DNA of 64,000 nt from Acinetobacter guerrae (GTDB lineage Bacteria; Pseudomonadota; Gammaproteobacteria; Pseudomonadales; Moraxellaceae), in the NCBI RefSeq assembly GCF_009372255.1, contig NZ_LXGN01000005.1, positions 62,001 through 126,000 on the forward strand. The letters are read 5' to 3'. Position numbers and translations under genes: made by a program. This document shows, one piece after another, positions 22,207 to 31,553 of this stretch; the stretch's first letter is position 1, and every line of letters starts with the position of its first letter. The notes beneath the pieces are model-generated. The model was not told the DNA's origin and did no database searches. It saw only the letters and a program-made list of their open reading frames with translations.

Positions 22207-22231
22207 AAATCTTAAGACTTACTTAAGATTT
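22207..22231. repeat. Perfect 10-bp inverted repeat upstream of the Fur-family gene
   Basis: AAATCTTAAG-ACTTA-CTTAAGATTT. Confidence 0.7.
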
Positions 22232-22315
22232 TAATTTTTATTTTTAACTCAAAAACATAGGAATTTTAAAGACTAGTTGTTAAAATAATTTTTTACATTG
22301 GATAATAGATGGATC

Positions 22316-22774
22316 ATGGAAATTAATAACTCAGAAGAGGTGGTTTTAACTATTTTAAGAAAAGCAAAAATGCGCGCAACGCTTCCTAGAATTCATGTTG
22401 TACAGACTTTAATTGAAGCAGACAAAGAAATTACGGCGTATGAAATTGAAAGAAAAGTGGCTCAAAAAAATAGTAAAAATGTCTATATATCAACAATATA
22501 CTCATCACTTAGAGCACTTGAAATGGCTGGTGTAATACAACGTTTTAAAATAGGAGATCAACAAGCTTATTATTCTATAAAAAAACAAAATGGTTCTATA
22601 AGATTATATTGTGAAGAATGTGAAAAAACCTATTTATTAGACAATGATAATATCGAACAAGATATTCTTGATCTTTCAAAAAATAAAAAAATCGCGATTA
22701 AATCATTTTCTCTATTTATACAGATAAAATGTGAAGAATGTATGGAGAAAAACAACACTACCCACTACCAATAA
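22316..22774 (+). CDS. Fur-family transcriptional regulator, divergent paralog
   Basis: AKMRATLPRIHVVQTLIEADKEITAYEIERKV...VYISTIYSSLRALEMAGVIQRF winged helix; two CxxC motifs (CEEC, CEEC). ATG at 22316 preferred over TTG 22298. Confidence 0.85.
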   Translation: MEINNSEEVVLTILRKAKMRATLPRIHVVQTLIEADKEITAYEIERKVAQKNSKNVYISTIYSSLRALEMAGVIQRFKIGDQQAYYSIKKQNGSIRLYCEECEKTYLLDNDNIEQDILDLSKNKKIAIKSFSLFIQIKCEECMEKNNTTHYQ

Positions 22775-22865
22775 TCATTATTATTAAGCTTAAAATATTT
22801 AAAAATATTATCTTAATTTGGAAATTCATCGAAAATAACAATGTAAATATATTGTATATATAATT

Positions 22866-22881
22866 AAGAATCATTACTATT
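22866..22881. promoter_or_regulatory. Candidate Fur box upstream of the siderophore receptor
   Basis: AAGAATCATTACTATT resembles typical Fur boxes (GAGAATCATTATCATT-like). A second similar site, AATAATCATTATTATTA, lies at 22770-22786. Confidence 0.5.
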
Positions 22882-22915
22882 CGCATACTTTTTATCATTG
22901 ACTATTGGGGCAACA

Positions 22916-25204
22916 ATGTCTTTTATCAAAACGCGAAAGAAGATTGTTTCATCTGCAATTGCTTCTTCACTATCAGTTGTCGCTGTACCTGCCTTTGCAC
23001 AAGATAACGTGACTCAACTGCCTACCCTTCAAAGCGCAGCAACTGCAACACAACAAGAATCTTTAAAAGTTGATAATTCTGCAAATGCAAAGTTTGTTGC
23101 TCCTTTGCTTGATACGCCAAAATCGGTTGCAGTTATCTCAAAACAATTGATTGAAGATACAAATGTTACAACTTTGAGCGATGCACTACGTACAGTACCC
23201 GGCATTACTTTAGGCGCAGGTGAAGGCGGCAACCCAAATGGTGACCGTCCGTTTATACGTGGTTATAGCTCTGAGGGTTCAATGTATGTTGACGGCGTTC
23301 GCAACGGAACATCTCAACAACGTGAAATGTTTGCGATTGAACAAGTTGAAGTCACCAAAGGATCTTCTTCAGCATTAGGTGGCGGTGGTAATGCCAGCGG
23401 TAACATTAACTTAATTACTAAAGTTGCAAAAGCAGGCGACTCTTTAGAAGGCTCTATCCAAAATGGTACTGATGATTATCATCGTATTACTTTGGATGGA
23501 AATAAAGATTTTGGTAATGGGATTGCTGCTCGTGTTATCGTCATGGGTCATGAAAATGACAAAGCAGGTCAAAGTGATGGCGCTGAATATAAACGTGCCG
23601 GTATTGCACCAAGTATCACGTTTGGTTTAGGCACCCCTACTCGTGCTACTTTAAGTTATTATTATTTAAGAACAAATGACGAACCAGATTCTGGCGTTCC
23701 TTATAACAATCCATTTGGTACGACTAGCCCTTATTATAAACTCAATGGCAACGGTAAGCCGATTGATGTTAAACAAGGAATTTATTATGGCTGGAAAGAT
23801 CGTGATTTCCAAAAACAAGAAAATCAGATCGGAACCATTAAGTTAGAACATGATATTACACCAGATATTACAATCAGCAATATCGCAAGTTATAGTAAAT
23901 CAAAAAATGATTATGTCTGGACTCAACCAGATGACTCTAAAGGCAACTTCATCAATAAAACGACTGGTGAGCTTCAAGATGCGAGTGTTTGGCGTCGTGC
24001 CAATGGACGTATCACAGATATTGATACTCTTAGCGATCAACTTTCATTGCGTGGCAAATTCAACACAGGCGCTATAAAACATAGCTTCAATACGGGTGCA
24101 GAATATTCAAAACTGGATGGTGACAAAGGATCAAATGTCATCTCTTATCCAGGATATACAGGAATATCAACCACTGGATTTAATAACACGTGTACCACAA
24201 ATGATGCATGGTGTACCTCAACATTTAATCCAAATTCAAGCAATGCTTTCCTCGGTACAATTACACCTGTTGAAAAAGCAAGTAACACAACAACCGAAAC
24301 TACATCTTTCTATGTTATGGATAACATTGAAATTAGTCCAAAATGGTTAGTTGATCTGGGTGCGCGTTGGGATAAGTTCGAAACTGAGTTAACCACTTAT
24401 AAAACGATTGCTGCTACAGGGGTAACCACCCTTGCAGATCCAACATCTTTATCAAGTGATTCTGATTACTGGAGCTGGAACGCAGGTGTAACCTTTAAAC
24501 CTACAGAAAACAGTGCTATTTATGCAAGCTATGCAACTTCAGCAACACCTGTAGGTATTGACTCAAGTGAATCTTCTGAAACGGCACCATCAAATGCAAT
24601 TAAAGATCTTTCACCTGAAAAAGCACGTACGATTGAAGTGGGTACAAAATGGGATCTGTTCAATAAAAAGCTCAGTGCAACCGCAGCTATTTTCCGTACA
24701 GAAAAACAAAATACCCGTATCTTGATTGATGCCAACACCACGGCCAATGCAGGTGAAAGTAAAGTTGACGGTATTGAGTTAGGTCTAAACGGTAATATTA
24801 CCGATAAATGGGCAGTAAGTGCTGGTTATACCTACATGGATAGCGAACTGGTAAAAGCTGCTTATAATGTCGTGATTAACGAAGGTCGCCAGTTAACCAA
24901 TGTGCCAAGAAATAGCGCAACACTTTGGACAACTTATAACGTGTTACCTCAGTTGACTGTTGGTGCAGGCGCAGTTGCAATGGATAAAGTTTATGGTTCG
25001 AATACTGCAGCGATCCAAAAATGGGTACCGGGTTATGTACGTTATGATGCAATGGTTCGCTACGATATTAACAAAAACATCAACTTACAGTTGAATGTAA
25101 ATAACCTATCTGATACACGTTATTTTACAAAAGCTTATGCATCTCATTATGCAACTGAAGCAGAAGGCCGTAGTGCTGTAGTGGCATTAAACTTTAAGTA
25201 CTAA
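22916..25204 (+). CDS. TonB-dependent catecholate siderophore receptor, Fiu/PiuA-like
   Basis: LDTPKSVAVISKQLIEDTNVTTLSDALRTVPGITLGAGEGGNPNGDRPFIRGYSSEGSMYVDGVRNGTSQQREMFAIEQVEVTKG plug; ends in ...VVALNFKY beta-strand. ATG at 22916 preferred. Confidence 0.92.
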   Translation: MSFIKTRKKIVSSAIASSLSVVAVPAFAQDNVTQLPTLQSAATATQQESLKVDNSANAKFVAPLLDTPKSVAVISKQLIEDTNVTTLSDALRTVPGITLGAGEGGNPNGDRPFIRGYSSEGSMYVDGVRNGTSQQREMFAIEQVEVTKGSSSALGGGGNASGNINLITKVAKAGDSLEGSIQNGTDDYHRITLDGNKDFGNGIAARVIVMGHENDKAGQSDGAEYKRAGIAPSITFGLGTPTRATLSYYYLRTNDEPDSGVPYNNPFGTTSPYYKLNGNGKPIDVKQGIYYGWKDRDFQKQENQIGTIKLEHDITPDITISNIASYSKSKNDYVWTQPDDSKGNFINKTTGELQDASVWRRANGRITDIDTLSDQLSLRGKFNTGAIKHSFNTGAEYSKLDGDKGSNVISYPGYTGISTTGFNNTCTTNDAWCTSTFNPNSSNAFLGTITPVEKASNTTTETTSFYVMDNIEISPKWLVDLGARWDKFETELTTYKTIAATGVTTLADPTSLSSDSDYWSWNAGVTFKPTENSAIYASYATSATPVGIDSSESSETAPSNAIKDLSPEKARTIEVGTKWDLFNKKLSATAAIFRTEKQNTRILIDANTTANAGESKVDGIELGLNGNITDKWAVSAGYTYMDSELVKAAYNVVINEGRQLTNVPRNSATLWTTYNVLPQLTVGAGAVAMDKVYGSNTAAIQKWVPGYVRYDAMVRYDINKNINLQLNVNNLSDTRYFTKAYASHYATEAEGRSAVVALNFKY

Positions 25205-25233
25205 TTCCATATTTAGATTATGGGATTTAAAAT

Positions 25234-25260
25234 AAAATAGCCTCTCTAGGAGGCTATTTT
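25234..25260 (+). terminator. Rho-independent terminator after the siderophore receptor
   Basis: AAAATAGCCTC-TCTAG-GAGGCTATTTT then ATTTTT. Confidence 0.85.
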
Positions 25261-25302
25261 ATTTTTCATTCAATATAAGCTGATCATCTGGCAGGTATTA
25301 CA

Positions 25303-25986
25303 ATGATTCACCATATTCCAAATGTCTTAAGCAAAGAACAGGTTCAATATTTTCGTGAAGAAATGAATAAGATTGAATGGGTCAATGGGAAAGTCACCGC
25401 AGGAACACTTTCAGCCACAGTGAAACAAAACCAGCAACTTCCAGAAGATCACCCTTTAACTCATCACTTAAGTAATATTATTTTAGAGTCACTTGGGCAG
25501 CATCCGTTATTTTTATCTGCTGCCGTTCCACTGGATATTATTCCCCCGCTTTTTAATCGATATGAAAATAATGAAGCATTTGGTTTTCATGTTGATAATT
25601 CGATTCGGCGGATTAGAGGAAGTAATGAACGTTTAAGGACTGATTTGTCCTGTACAGTATTTCTCAGTGAGCCAGATGAATACGAAGGTGGTGATTTAGT
25701 CGTTGAAGATACCTATGGTTTCCATGAGGTGAAACTGCCCGCAGGTGATATGATCTTATATCCATCGACCAGTTTACATGAAGTGACTGCCGTCACTGCT
25801 GGTTGTCGTATTGCTTCATTTTTTTGGGTTCAAAGTATGGTCAGGGATGATGCAGAACGTTATATGTTATTCAATCTAGATCAAACAATCCAAAATCTTC
25901 GGATACAATTAGGGGATAAACATCAGGAGGTAATCAAACTCACCAACCTATATCATAATCTAATGCGTAAATGGGCAGAATTATAA
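25303..25986 (+). CDS. piuC: PKHD-type Fe(II)-dependent oxygenase PiuC
   Basis: MIHHIPNVLSKEQVQYFREEM...FNRYENNEAFGFHVDNSIR...RTDLSCTVFLSEPDEYEGGDLVVEDTYG...LYPSTSLHEVTAVTAGCRIASFFWVQSM. Confidence 0.93.
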   Translation: MIHHIPNVLSKEQVQYFREEMNKIEWVNGKVTAGTLSATVKQNQQLPEDHPLTHHLSNIILESLGQHPLFLSAAVPLDIIPPLFNRYENNEAFGFHVDNSIRRIRGSNERLRTDLSCTVFLSEPDEYEGGDLVVEDTYGFHEVKLPAGDMILYPSTSLHEVTAVTAGCRIASFFWVQSMVRDDAERYMLFNLDQTIQNLRIQLGDKHQEVIKLTNLYHNLMRKWAEL

Positions 25987-26059
25987 TCATCATGCCATAT
26001 ATGCCACTATTCTTCCCATGTATCCCCTTTTATAAAATTAAACTTGATACAGGTGCTTC

Positions 26060-26734
26060 GTGATAAAGATACTCTATATCGAAGATGATCTCATGATTGG
26101 TAAATCAACCTTTCGATTATTAAAACATGAAAAATTTAATGTTGATTGGGCCAAAACAGGACTTGAAGCTTTAGATTTACTTTTTAATCATGTTTATCAT
26201 CTGGTTTTACTTGATCTTGGTCTACCTGAATTAGAAGGTTTAGAGGTTCTGAAACATATCCGTAAAAAAACTGATTTAAAACAATTAGGTGTTATTATTA
26301 TCAGCGCACGGGATCAAAGTCGCGATAAAATTCAGGGACTTAGACTAGGGGCGGATGACTATATTGTAAAGCCTTACGATTTTGATGAGTTAGTGGCGAG
26401 AATTGAATCCGTCCTTCGCAGAGGTAAATTGACCACGATTGAGGAAATCTGCTTTGAAGTTGGAGATACTCAAATGTTTCCAAAGACTCGCAAAGTATTA
26501 AAACAAGGAAAAGCCGTTGAACTTTCTGCCAAAGAATGGGCAGTTCTGGAACCCCTCATGATGTATCCTGACCAGATCTTTTCACGGCAGGCACTCGAAC
26601 AAAAGCTTTATGACTGGGATGTTGAGCTGAATAGTAATACTATTGAAGTCCATATTCATAAATTACGCCAAAAGTTGGGTAAAGATTTGATTCGCACAGT
26701 ACGAGGACTGGGTTACTGTATTGAAACCCGATAA
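26060..26734 (+). CDS. OmpR/PmrA-like response regulator (copy 1)
   Basis: ILYIEDDLMIGKSTFRLL...LVLLDLGLPELEGLEVL...GADDYIVKPYDFDELVARIE; C-terminal winged helix. GTG start. Confidence 0.92.
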   Translation: MIKILYIEDDLMIGKSTFRLLKHEKFNVDWAKTGLEALDLLFNHVYHLVLLDLGLPELEGLEVLKHIRKKTDLKQLGVIIISARDQSRDKIQGLRLGADDYIVKPYDFDELVARIESVLRRGKLTTIEEICFEVGDTQMFPKTRKVLKQGKAVELSAKEWAVLEPLMMYPDQIFSRQALEQKLYDWDVELNSNTIEVHIHKLRQKLGKDLIRTVRGLGYCIETR

Positions 26735-26747
26735 AAACAGGAAAAGG

Positions 26748-28103
26748 ATGATTTTTACTAAACTGATTCATCTCTATAAAAAACAACCTCTAAGTTCGAG
26801 AATGACTTGGAGTATTTCTATTTTAAGTATCATTTTACTGATTTTAATTGCAATTTCCGCTTATCGGATTGCATTGGAAGAATCACAGGAAGTGATTGAT
26901 AAACAAATGGAAGAGATGGCTGATTTCCTTGCCAGTGTCAACATTGCACATCGACTTTCTAACTTCGACCCTCACCGTCGCTATGGTGAAAGAGATGTAT
27001 TTATTGATATTGTTGATCTCGATCAATTACCCATTCTAATCAAAAATCATAACTATCTGGTCGATCATCTGGATCATCCCCAATTTATAAGAAAAAATAG
27101 CAGTCGCGGTAAAATTGTGGCCTATGTTTTACCGCTCACGGATAGACAAATCCAGATTAGTCAGTTAGTTTTTGTACGAAAAAATCTGGCTCGTGAATTG
27201 GCATTTAACATGCTAATCCCCTATTTTATTTTTATGCCTTTTACCATTTTAGCTGTTTATTTTCTGATTCGTTATCATTTAAGACCACTTGCAGATTTAA
27301 AGACAACTTTTTCACAACGCGATTACAATGATTTATCCGAAGTTCAGGTTAAAGACCTTCCTGTAGAAATTACACCTGCTATTGATGAATTAAATTATTT
27401 ATTTAAAAGAATTGAAGCTGCTCAACAACAGCAGCAAAAGTTTATCGCCAATGCAGCACATGAACTTAGAACGCCACTGACTGCATTAAGTTTACAAACT
27501 GCTGTACTCATTAAAACCCCCAAAGACAGCCCTTTTTACCAAGAAAATATTGATGATCTAGATCAAAATCTAAAAAGAATGTCACATCTGGTTCATCAAC
27601 TCATGAGTTTGGCACATCAGGAGGCGCTCTCTCATGAAGCATTAATACATGTCAATTTGCTTGAAATTATTCGCCAATGCACAGGTCAGTTACTTGCTAA
27701 TGCTCGAAAAAAAGATATTGATGTACAGGTTAATATCGATAATTTTAACGAAAAATTAGAAGTACAGGCGACAATCAGCGCATTAGAAAGTATTTTCCTC
27801 AATTTAATTGATAACGCGATTAAATACAGCCCCGAACATGGTCAAATTTTGATTAAATTATGTGAGCAACCAGATAGGATTTTGGTTGAAATTCATGATA
27901 GTGGTCGAGGTATTGCTCCTGAACAATATGAGCATGTGATGCAACGTTTCGTACGATTGATTGAAACTCAGTCTCAGAGCATCGGCAGTGGACTTGGTTT
28001 TTCCATCGTACAATCTGCGCTGGAATCTATCCAAGCCACCATCCAATTAGACCGTTCAGAAATCTTACATGGTTTGAAAATAAAACTTTATTTCAAGTTA
28101 TAA
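26748..28103 (+). CDS. PmrB-like sensor histidine kinase (copy 1)
   Basis: Two TMs; FIANAAHELRTPLTALSLQT H-box; NLIDNAIKYSPEHG N-box. ATG 26748 preferred. Confidence 0.92.
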   Translation: MIFTKLIHLYKKQPLSSRMTWSISILSIILLILIAISAYRIALEESQEVIDKQMEEMADFLASVNIAHRLSNFDPHRRYGERDVFIDIVDLDQLPILIKNHNYLVDHLDHPQFIRKNSSRGKIVAYVLPLTDRQIQISQLVFVRKNLARELAFNMLIPYFIFMPFTILAVYFLIRYHLRPLADLKTTFSQRDYNDLSEVQVKDLPVEITPAIDELNYLFKRIEAAQQQQQKFIANAAHELRTPLTALSLQTAVLIKTPKDSPFYQENIDDLDQNLKRMSHLVHQLMSLAHQEALSHEALIHVNLLEIIRQCTGQLLANARKKDIDVQVNIDNFNEKLEVQATISALESIFLNLIDNAIKYSPEHGQILIKLCEQPDRILVEIHDSGRGIAPEQYEHVMQRFVRLIETQSQSIGSGLGFSIVQSALESIQATIQLDRSEILHGLKIKLYFKL

Positions 28104-28394
28104 ACGAAAGCAGATATAAGATTGATAAGCCACTCGCGCTCATCGAAGTTTATATGATCTGATTTGGAGTTAGGCATAAAATGATTTGATTGCCTTTATA
28201 TAAATTTTGCCATGTGAAATACCACAAAGATTCAAGTCATACCTTTGTCCTAATTAGACTCAGAAACGATTAAATATTAGTAAAACCAAAATAACCAATT
28301 GAAATACAATATAAAAAAATAAGCTATTTTCTCAGAAAAGCTTAATCTATCCTATTTATTCTAAGAGTAGATATTTCTTAGGAATCTTGTAAAA

Positions 28395-29120
28395 GTGGCT
28401 TTGCATCTGGAAAAATTTGATCGTTTCAATATTATTTTATTGTTCTTAACCGCTTTATTCATGTTCATTTTTATTCCTGTTGCGGGATCAATCGATCAGA
28501 TGCTAAGCCTTCCGTGGGTCAATCATTCGGGATATTACCTAAAAGAAAATAGGTTTTTGGTTAAGGTTGGACATGAGTTCTTAAAGAATCTTGTCATTGC
28601 TATTGCACTGATACATTTCATACTCTGGATTAAACTGACAATTCAAAAATCACTCTCCCCACTTCGTTCTATTTGTGGTGTTGTGGTATTGGGTATGTCG
28701 ATTTCTGTTGCATTTATTGGCTTATTAAAATCACAATCGATCCATGCTTGCCCGTGGACACTTTTGCAAATCAATCAAGAACAGATCGACTGGCTCAAAC
28801 CATTAAGTTCACGTGGGAAGTGTTTTCCAGGAGGTCATGCTTCTGCGGGATTTTCTTTACTGATTTTATATTTTGCTTACCGTCCTTTTTATCCGCAGTT
28901 GGCAAGATATGGATTAATTTTTGCCTTAAACATGGGTATTCTTATGAGTACGGTTCAAATGCTGCGAGGTGCACATTTTTTAAGCCATAACTTATGGGCA
29001 TTATGGTGGTCATGGCTGATTGATTATCTCATTTATAAATTATGGAAAATCTATTGGCCTGAGTATTTGAAGACACTTTTTATCAGTCACAAGATTAGCA
29101 AAAATAGAATTAACCATTGA
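28395..29120 (+). CDS. PAP2 family phosphatase (lipid phosphatase-like)
   Basis: SRGKCFPGGHASAGFSLLILYFAYRP and MLRGAHFLSHNLWALWWSWLID PAP2 motifs; multiple TMs. GTG start. Confidence 0.88.
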   Translation: MALHLEKFDRFNIILLFLTALFMFIFIPVAGSIDQMLSLPWVNHSGYYLKENRFLVKVGHEFLKNLVIAIALIHFILWIKLTIQKSLSPLRSICGVVVLGMSISVAFIGLLKSQSIHACPWTLLQINQEQIDWLKPLSSRGKCFPGGHASAGFSLLILYFAYRPFYPQLARYGLIFALNMGILMSTVQMLRGAHFLSHNLWALWWSWLIDYLIYKLWKIYWPEYLKTLFISHKISKNRINH

Positions 29121-29204
29121 TTTTAAATAAAATTTTATCTAATCATTCCTTAATCTTATCAGTTTTAAATAAGACATCCGCATCAAATACATGAAATAAT
29201 ACGT

Positions 29205-30857
29205 ATGGCTACTTTGTTTGGGCTTAAACGAATCTCTCTTTCTCTTAGAATGTTTAATATTCTGGTGGCCTGTTGGCTAGCCAGTTTTACCAATATTGGC
29301 TTCTATGAGCATCTTTCCTCTTTTAGTTCATTTTCAGGATTTATCCAATATTCATTTATTTTTGTGACGTTTTTAATCTTAAGTGGGTTTTATTTTTTCG
29401 TTTTACAGCTATTTAGTTGGCAACACTCGGCTAAATCATTTGCGACGGTCTTAATTATATTAACAGGATTTTCATCTTATTTTGTGAATCAGTTGGGTGT
29501 CAATATTACATCCGATCAAGTACAAAACATCGTACAAACCGATGCACAAGAAGCGTTTGATTTATTGTCCTTTCCTTTTTTATTGTGGTTAGTTAAAACC
29601 ATTGTTTTACCTTTAATTTTTGTTTTTTACATCAAAATTAAACCTGCAAAAAATATAAAATATCTTTTCTTGGATAAATCGATCAGCCTAATGATCGCCT
29701 TATTTATCATAGGTCTGGGTTTATTTTCATTCTATAGTCAGTACGCACCTATTTTTCGGGAAAATCGTGAGTTGAAAGCACAAATTTCACCGTTAAATAT
29801 CTTATCAAGCAGTTGGAGTTATGCACATAAGAATGCAAAAAGCCAGAACTTGCCCTTAATTCCATATGGCCAAGATGCTCATCAAGTCAGCCATGCAATT
29901 CAACAATCCGCAAAAATTATGGTATTGGTGGTCGGTGAAACGGCGCGCGCACAAAACTTTAGTTTAAATGGCTATGCTAAAGTCACAAATCCCGAATTAA
30001 GTCAGCTTGATATTGTAAATTTTGCGCAGGCATCCTCATGTGGAACACAAACTTCTGTTTCTGTTCCCTGCATGTTTTCAGGAATGCCAAGAAAAAATTA
30101 TGATGAGGCTTTAGCTGCACACCGCGAAGGTTTACTGGATATCGCTCAAAGAGCGGGTTATCAAGTGACTTGGATTGATAATAATTCGGGTTGTAAAGGC
30201 ACTTGTGACCGAATAAAAAATTATATTTCTCCTAAAGATGAACCTGCATACAAAAAATGGTGTGGTAATGGTGAGTGTCATGATGGCGCTTTAGTGGCAG
30301 CACTCTCTGATTATCTGAAGCAACTTGATACTAAACATTTAAAACATAATCAGTTGATTGTCTTACATCAAATGGGCAGTCATGGCCCTGCCTATTACAA
30401 ACGTTATCCTGATGAATTCAAAAAATTTCTACCTGCATGTGAAACCAATAATATTCAAAATTGCGATCATCAATCATTAATTAACACGTATGATAATACC
30501 ATTTTATATACTGATCATATCGTGGCAAGTACCATCCATGTATTACAAAACACGGGGCTGCCTACAGGATTAATTTATTTATCAGATCATGGAGAGTCGA
30601 CAGGCGAAAGCGGTTTATATTTACATGGAACGCCTTATTTTATGGCCCCTAAAGAACAGACTCATATTCCAATGCTATTCTGGGTATCGCAGCAATGGCC
30701 TGATCACCAAAAAATTCAGCATTGTTTAAGTCAGCAAAAGGATCATGCAGTGAGTCAAGATAATTTATTCCCAACTTTGCTGAACATGTTAAATATTCAA
30801 ACCAGAGTATTAAACCGACAACTCGATTTACTCGCACAATGCAGAGGTAGTGTTTAA
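29205..30857 (+). CDS. eptA: Phosphoethanolamine-lipid A transferase
   Basis: 550 aa; N-terminal TM domain; VVGETARAQNFSLNGYAKVTNPEL, SCGTQTSVSVPCMFSG, HQMGSHGPAYYKRYP, YLSDHGESTGESGLYLHGTPY (EptA/PmrC/MCR family). Confidence 0.95.
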   Translation: MATLFGLKRISLSLRMFNILVACWLASFTNIGFYEHLSSFSSFSGFIQYSFIFVTFLILSGFYFFVLQLFSWQHSAKSFATVLIILTGFSSYFVNQLGVNITSDQVQNIVQTDAQEAFDLLSFPFLLWLVKTIVLPLIFVFYIKIKPAKNIKYLFLDKSISLMIALFIIGLGLFSFYSQYAPIFRENRELKAQISPLNILSSSWSYAHKNAKSQNLPLIPYGQDAHQVSHAIQQSAKIMVLVVGETARAQNFSLNGYAKVTNPELSQLDIVNFAQASSCGTQTSVSVPCMFSGMPRKNYDEALAAHREGLLDIAQRAGYQVTWIDNNSGCKGTCDRIKNYISPKDEPAYKKWCGNGECHDGALVAALSDYLKQLDTKHLKHNQLIVLHQMGSHGPAYYKRYPDEFKKFLPACETNNIQNCDHQSLINTYDNTILYTDHIVASTIHVLQNTGLPTGLIYLSDHGESTGESGLYLHGTPYFMAPKEQTHIPMLFWVSQQWPDHQKIQHCLSQQKDHAVSQDNLFPTLLNMLNIQTRVLNRQLDLLAQCRGSV

Positions 30858-31545
30858 GGTGATTCGTATTTTATATATCGAAGATGACTTGATGGTTGGA
30901 AAGTCGACTTATCAACTTCTCGAACATGAAAACTTTGAAATTGACTGGGCCAAAACAGGATTAGAAGCACTGGATTATTTATTTGGTCAAACTTATCACA
31001 TTGTACTTTTAGATCTTGGACTACCAGAACTAGAAGGGCTTGAGGTGCTAAGGCATATTCGTAAGCAAGTCGATATGAATAAGATGGGAGTCATTATTAT
31101 TAGTGCGCGAGATCAAAGTCGAGATAAAATTCAGGGTTTAAGGCTTGGGGCGGATGATTATATTGTTAAGCCTTATGACTTTGATGAGTTGATTGCAAGA
31201 ATTGAGTCAGTTTTACGTCGAGGCAACTATAATTCGCTTGAAGAAATTCATTTTAAAGTGGGTAATGTTCAGCTCTTCCCAAATACTCATCGTGTACTCA
31301 AAGGCAAAAAGAAAATTGAACTCTCAGCCAAAGAATGGGCAATTTTAGAACCAATGATGATGTATCCCAATCAGATATTTACCAGACAGATGCTAGAACA
31401 AAAACTTTATGACTGGGATACTGAAATCAACAGCAATACCATTGAGGTACATATCCATAACCTCAGATATAAATTAGGCAAGGATTTTATTCGTACAGTA
31501 CGTGGTTTGGGTTACTGTATAGATACTCCAAAAACTTCAGGTTAG
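30850..31545 (+). CDS. pmrA: PmrA-like response regulator (copy 2)
   Basis: ILYIEDDLMVGKSTYQLLEHENFEIDWAKTGLEALDYLFGQTYHIVLLDLGLPELEGLEVLRHIRK; position eptA-RR-HK matches pmrCAB. Overlaps the eptA end. Confidence 0.92.
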   Translation: MFKVIRILYIEDDLMVGKSTYQLLEHENFEIDWAKTGLEALDYLFGQTYHIVLLDLGLPELEGLEVLRHIRKQVDMNKMGVIIISARDQSRDKIQGLRLGADDYIVKPYDFDELIARIESVLRRGNYNSLEEIHFKVGNVQLFPNTHRVLKGKKKIELSAKEWAILEPMMMYPNQIFTRQMLEQKLYDWDTEINSNTIEVHIHNLRYKLGKDFIRTVRGLGYCIDTPKTSG

Positions 31546-31553
31546 ATGTTTAG

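Noticed and set aside
29121-29204. PmrA box (CTTAAT-N5-CTTAAT) upstream of eptA
   Set aside because: Only a loose match (CTTAATCTTATCAGTTTTAAAT); spacing and second half-site are not convincing by eye.
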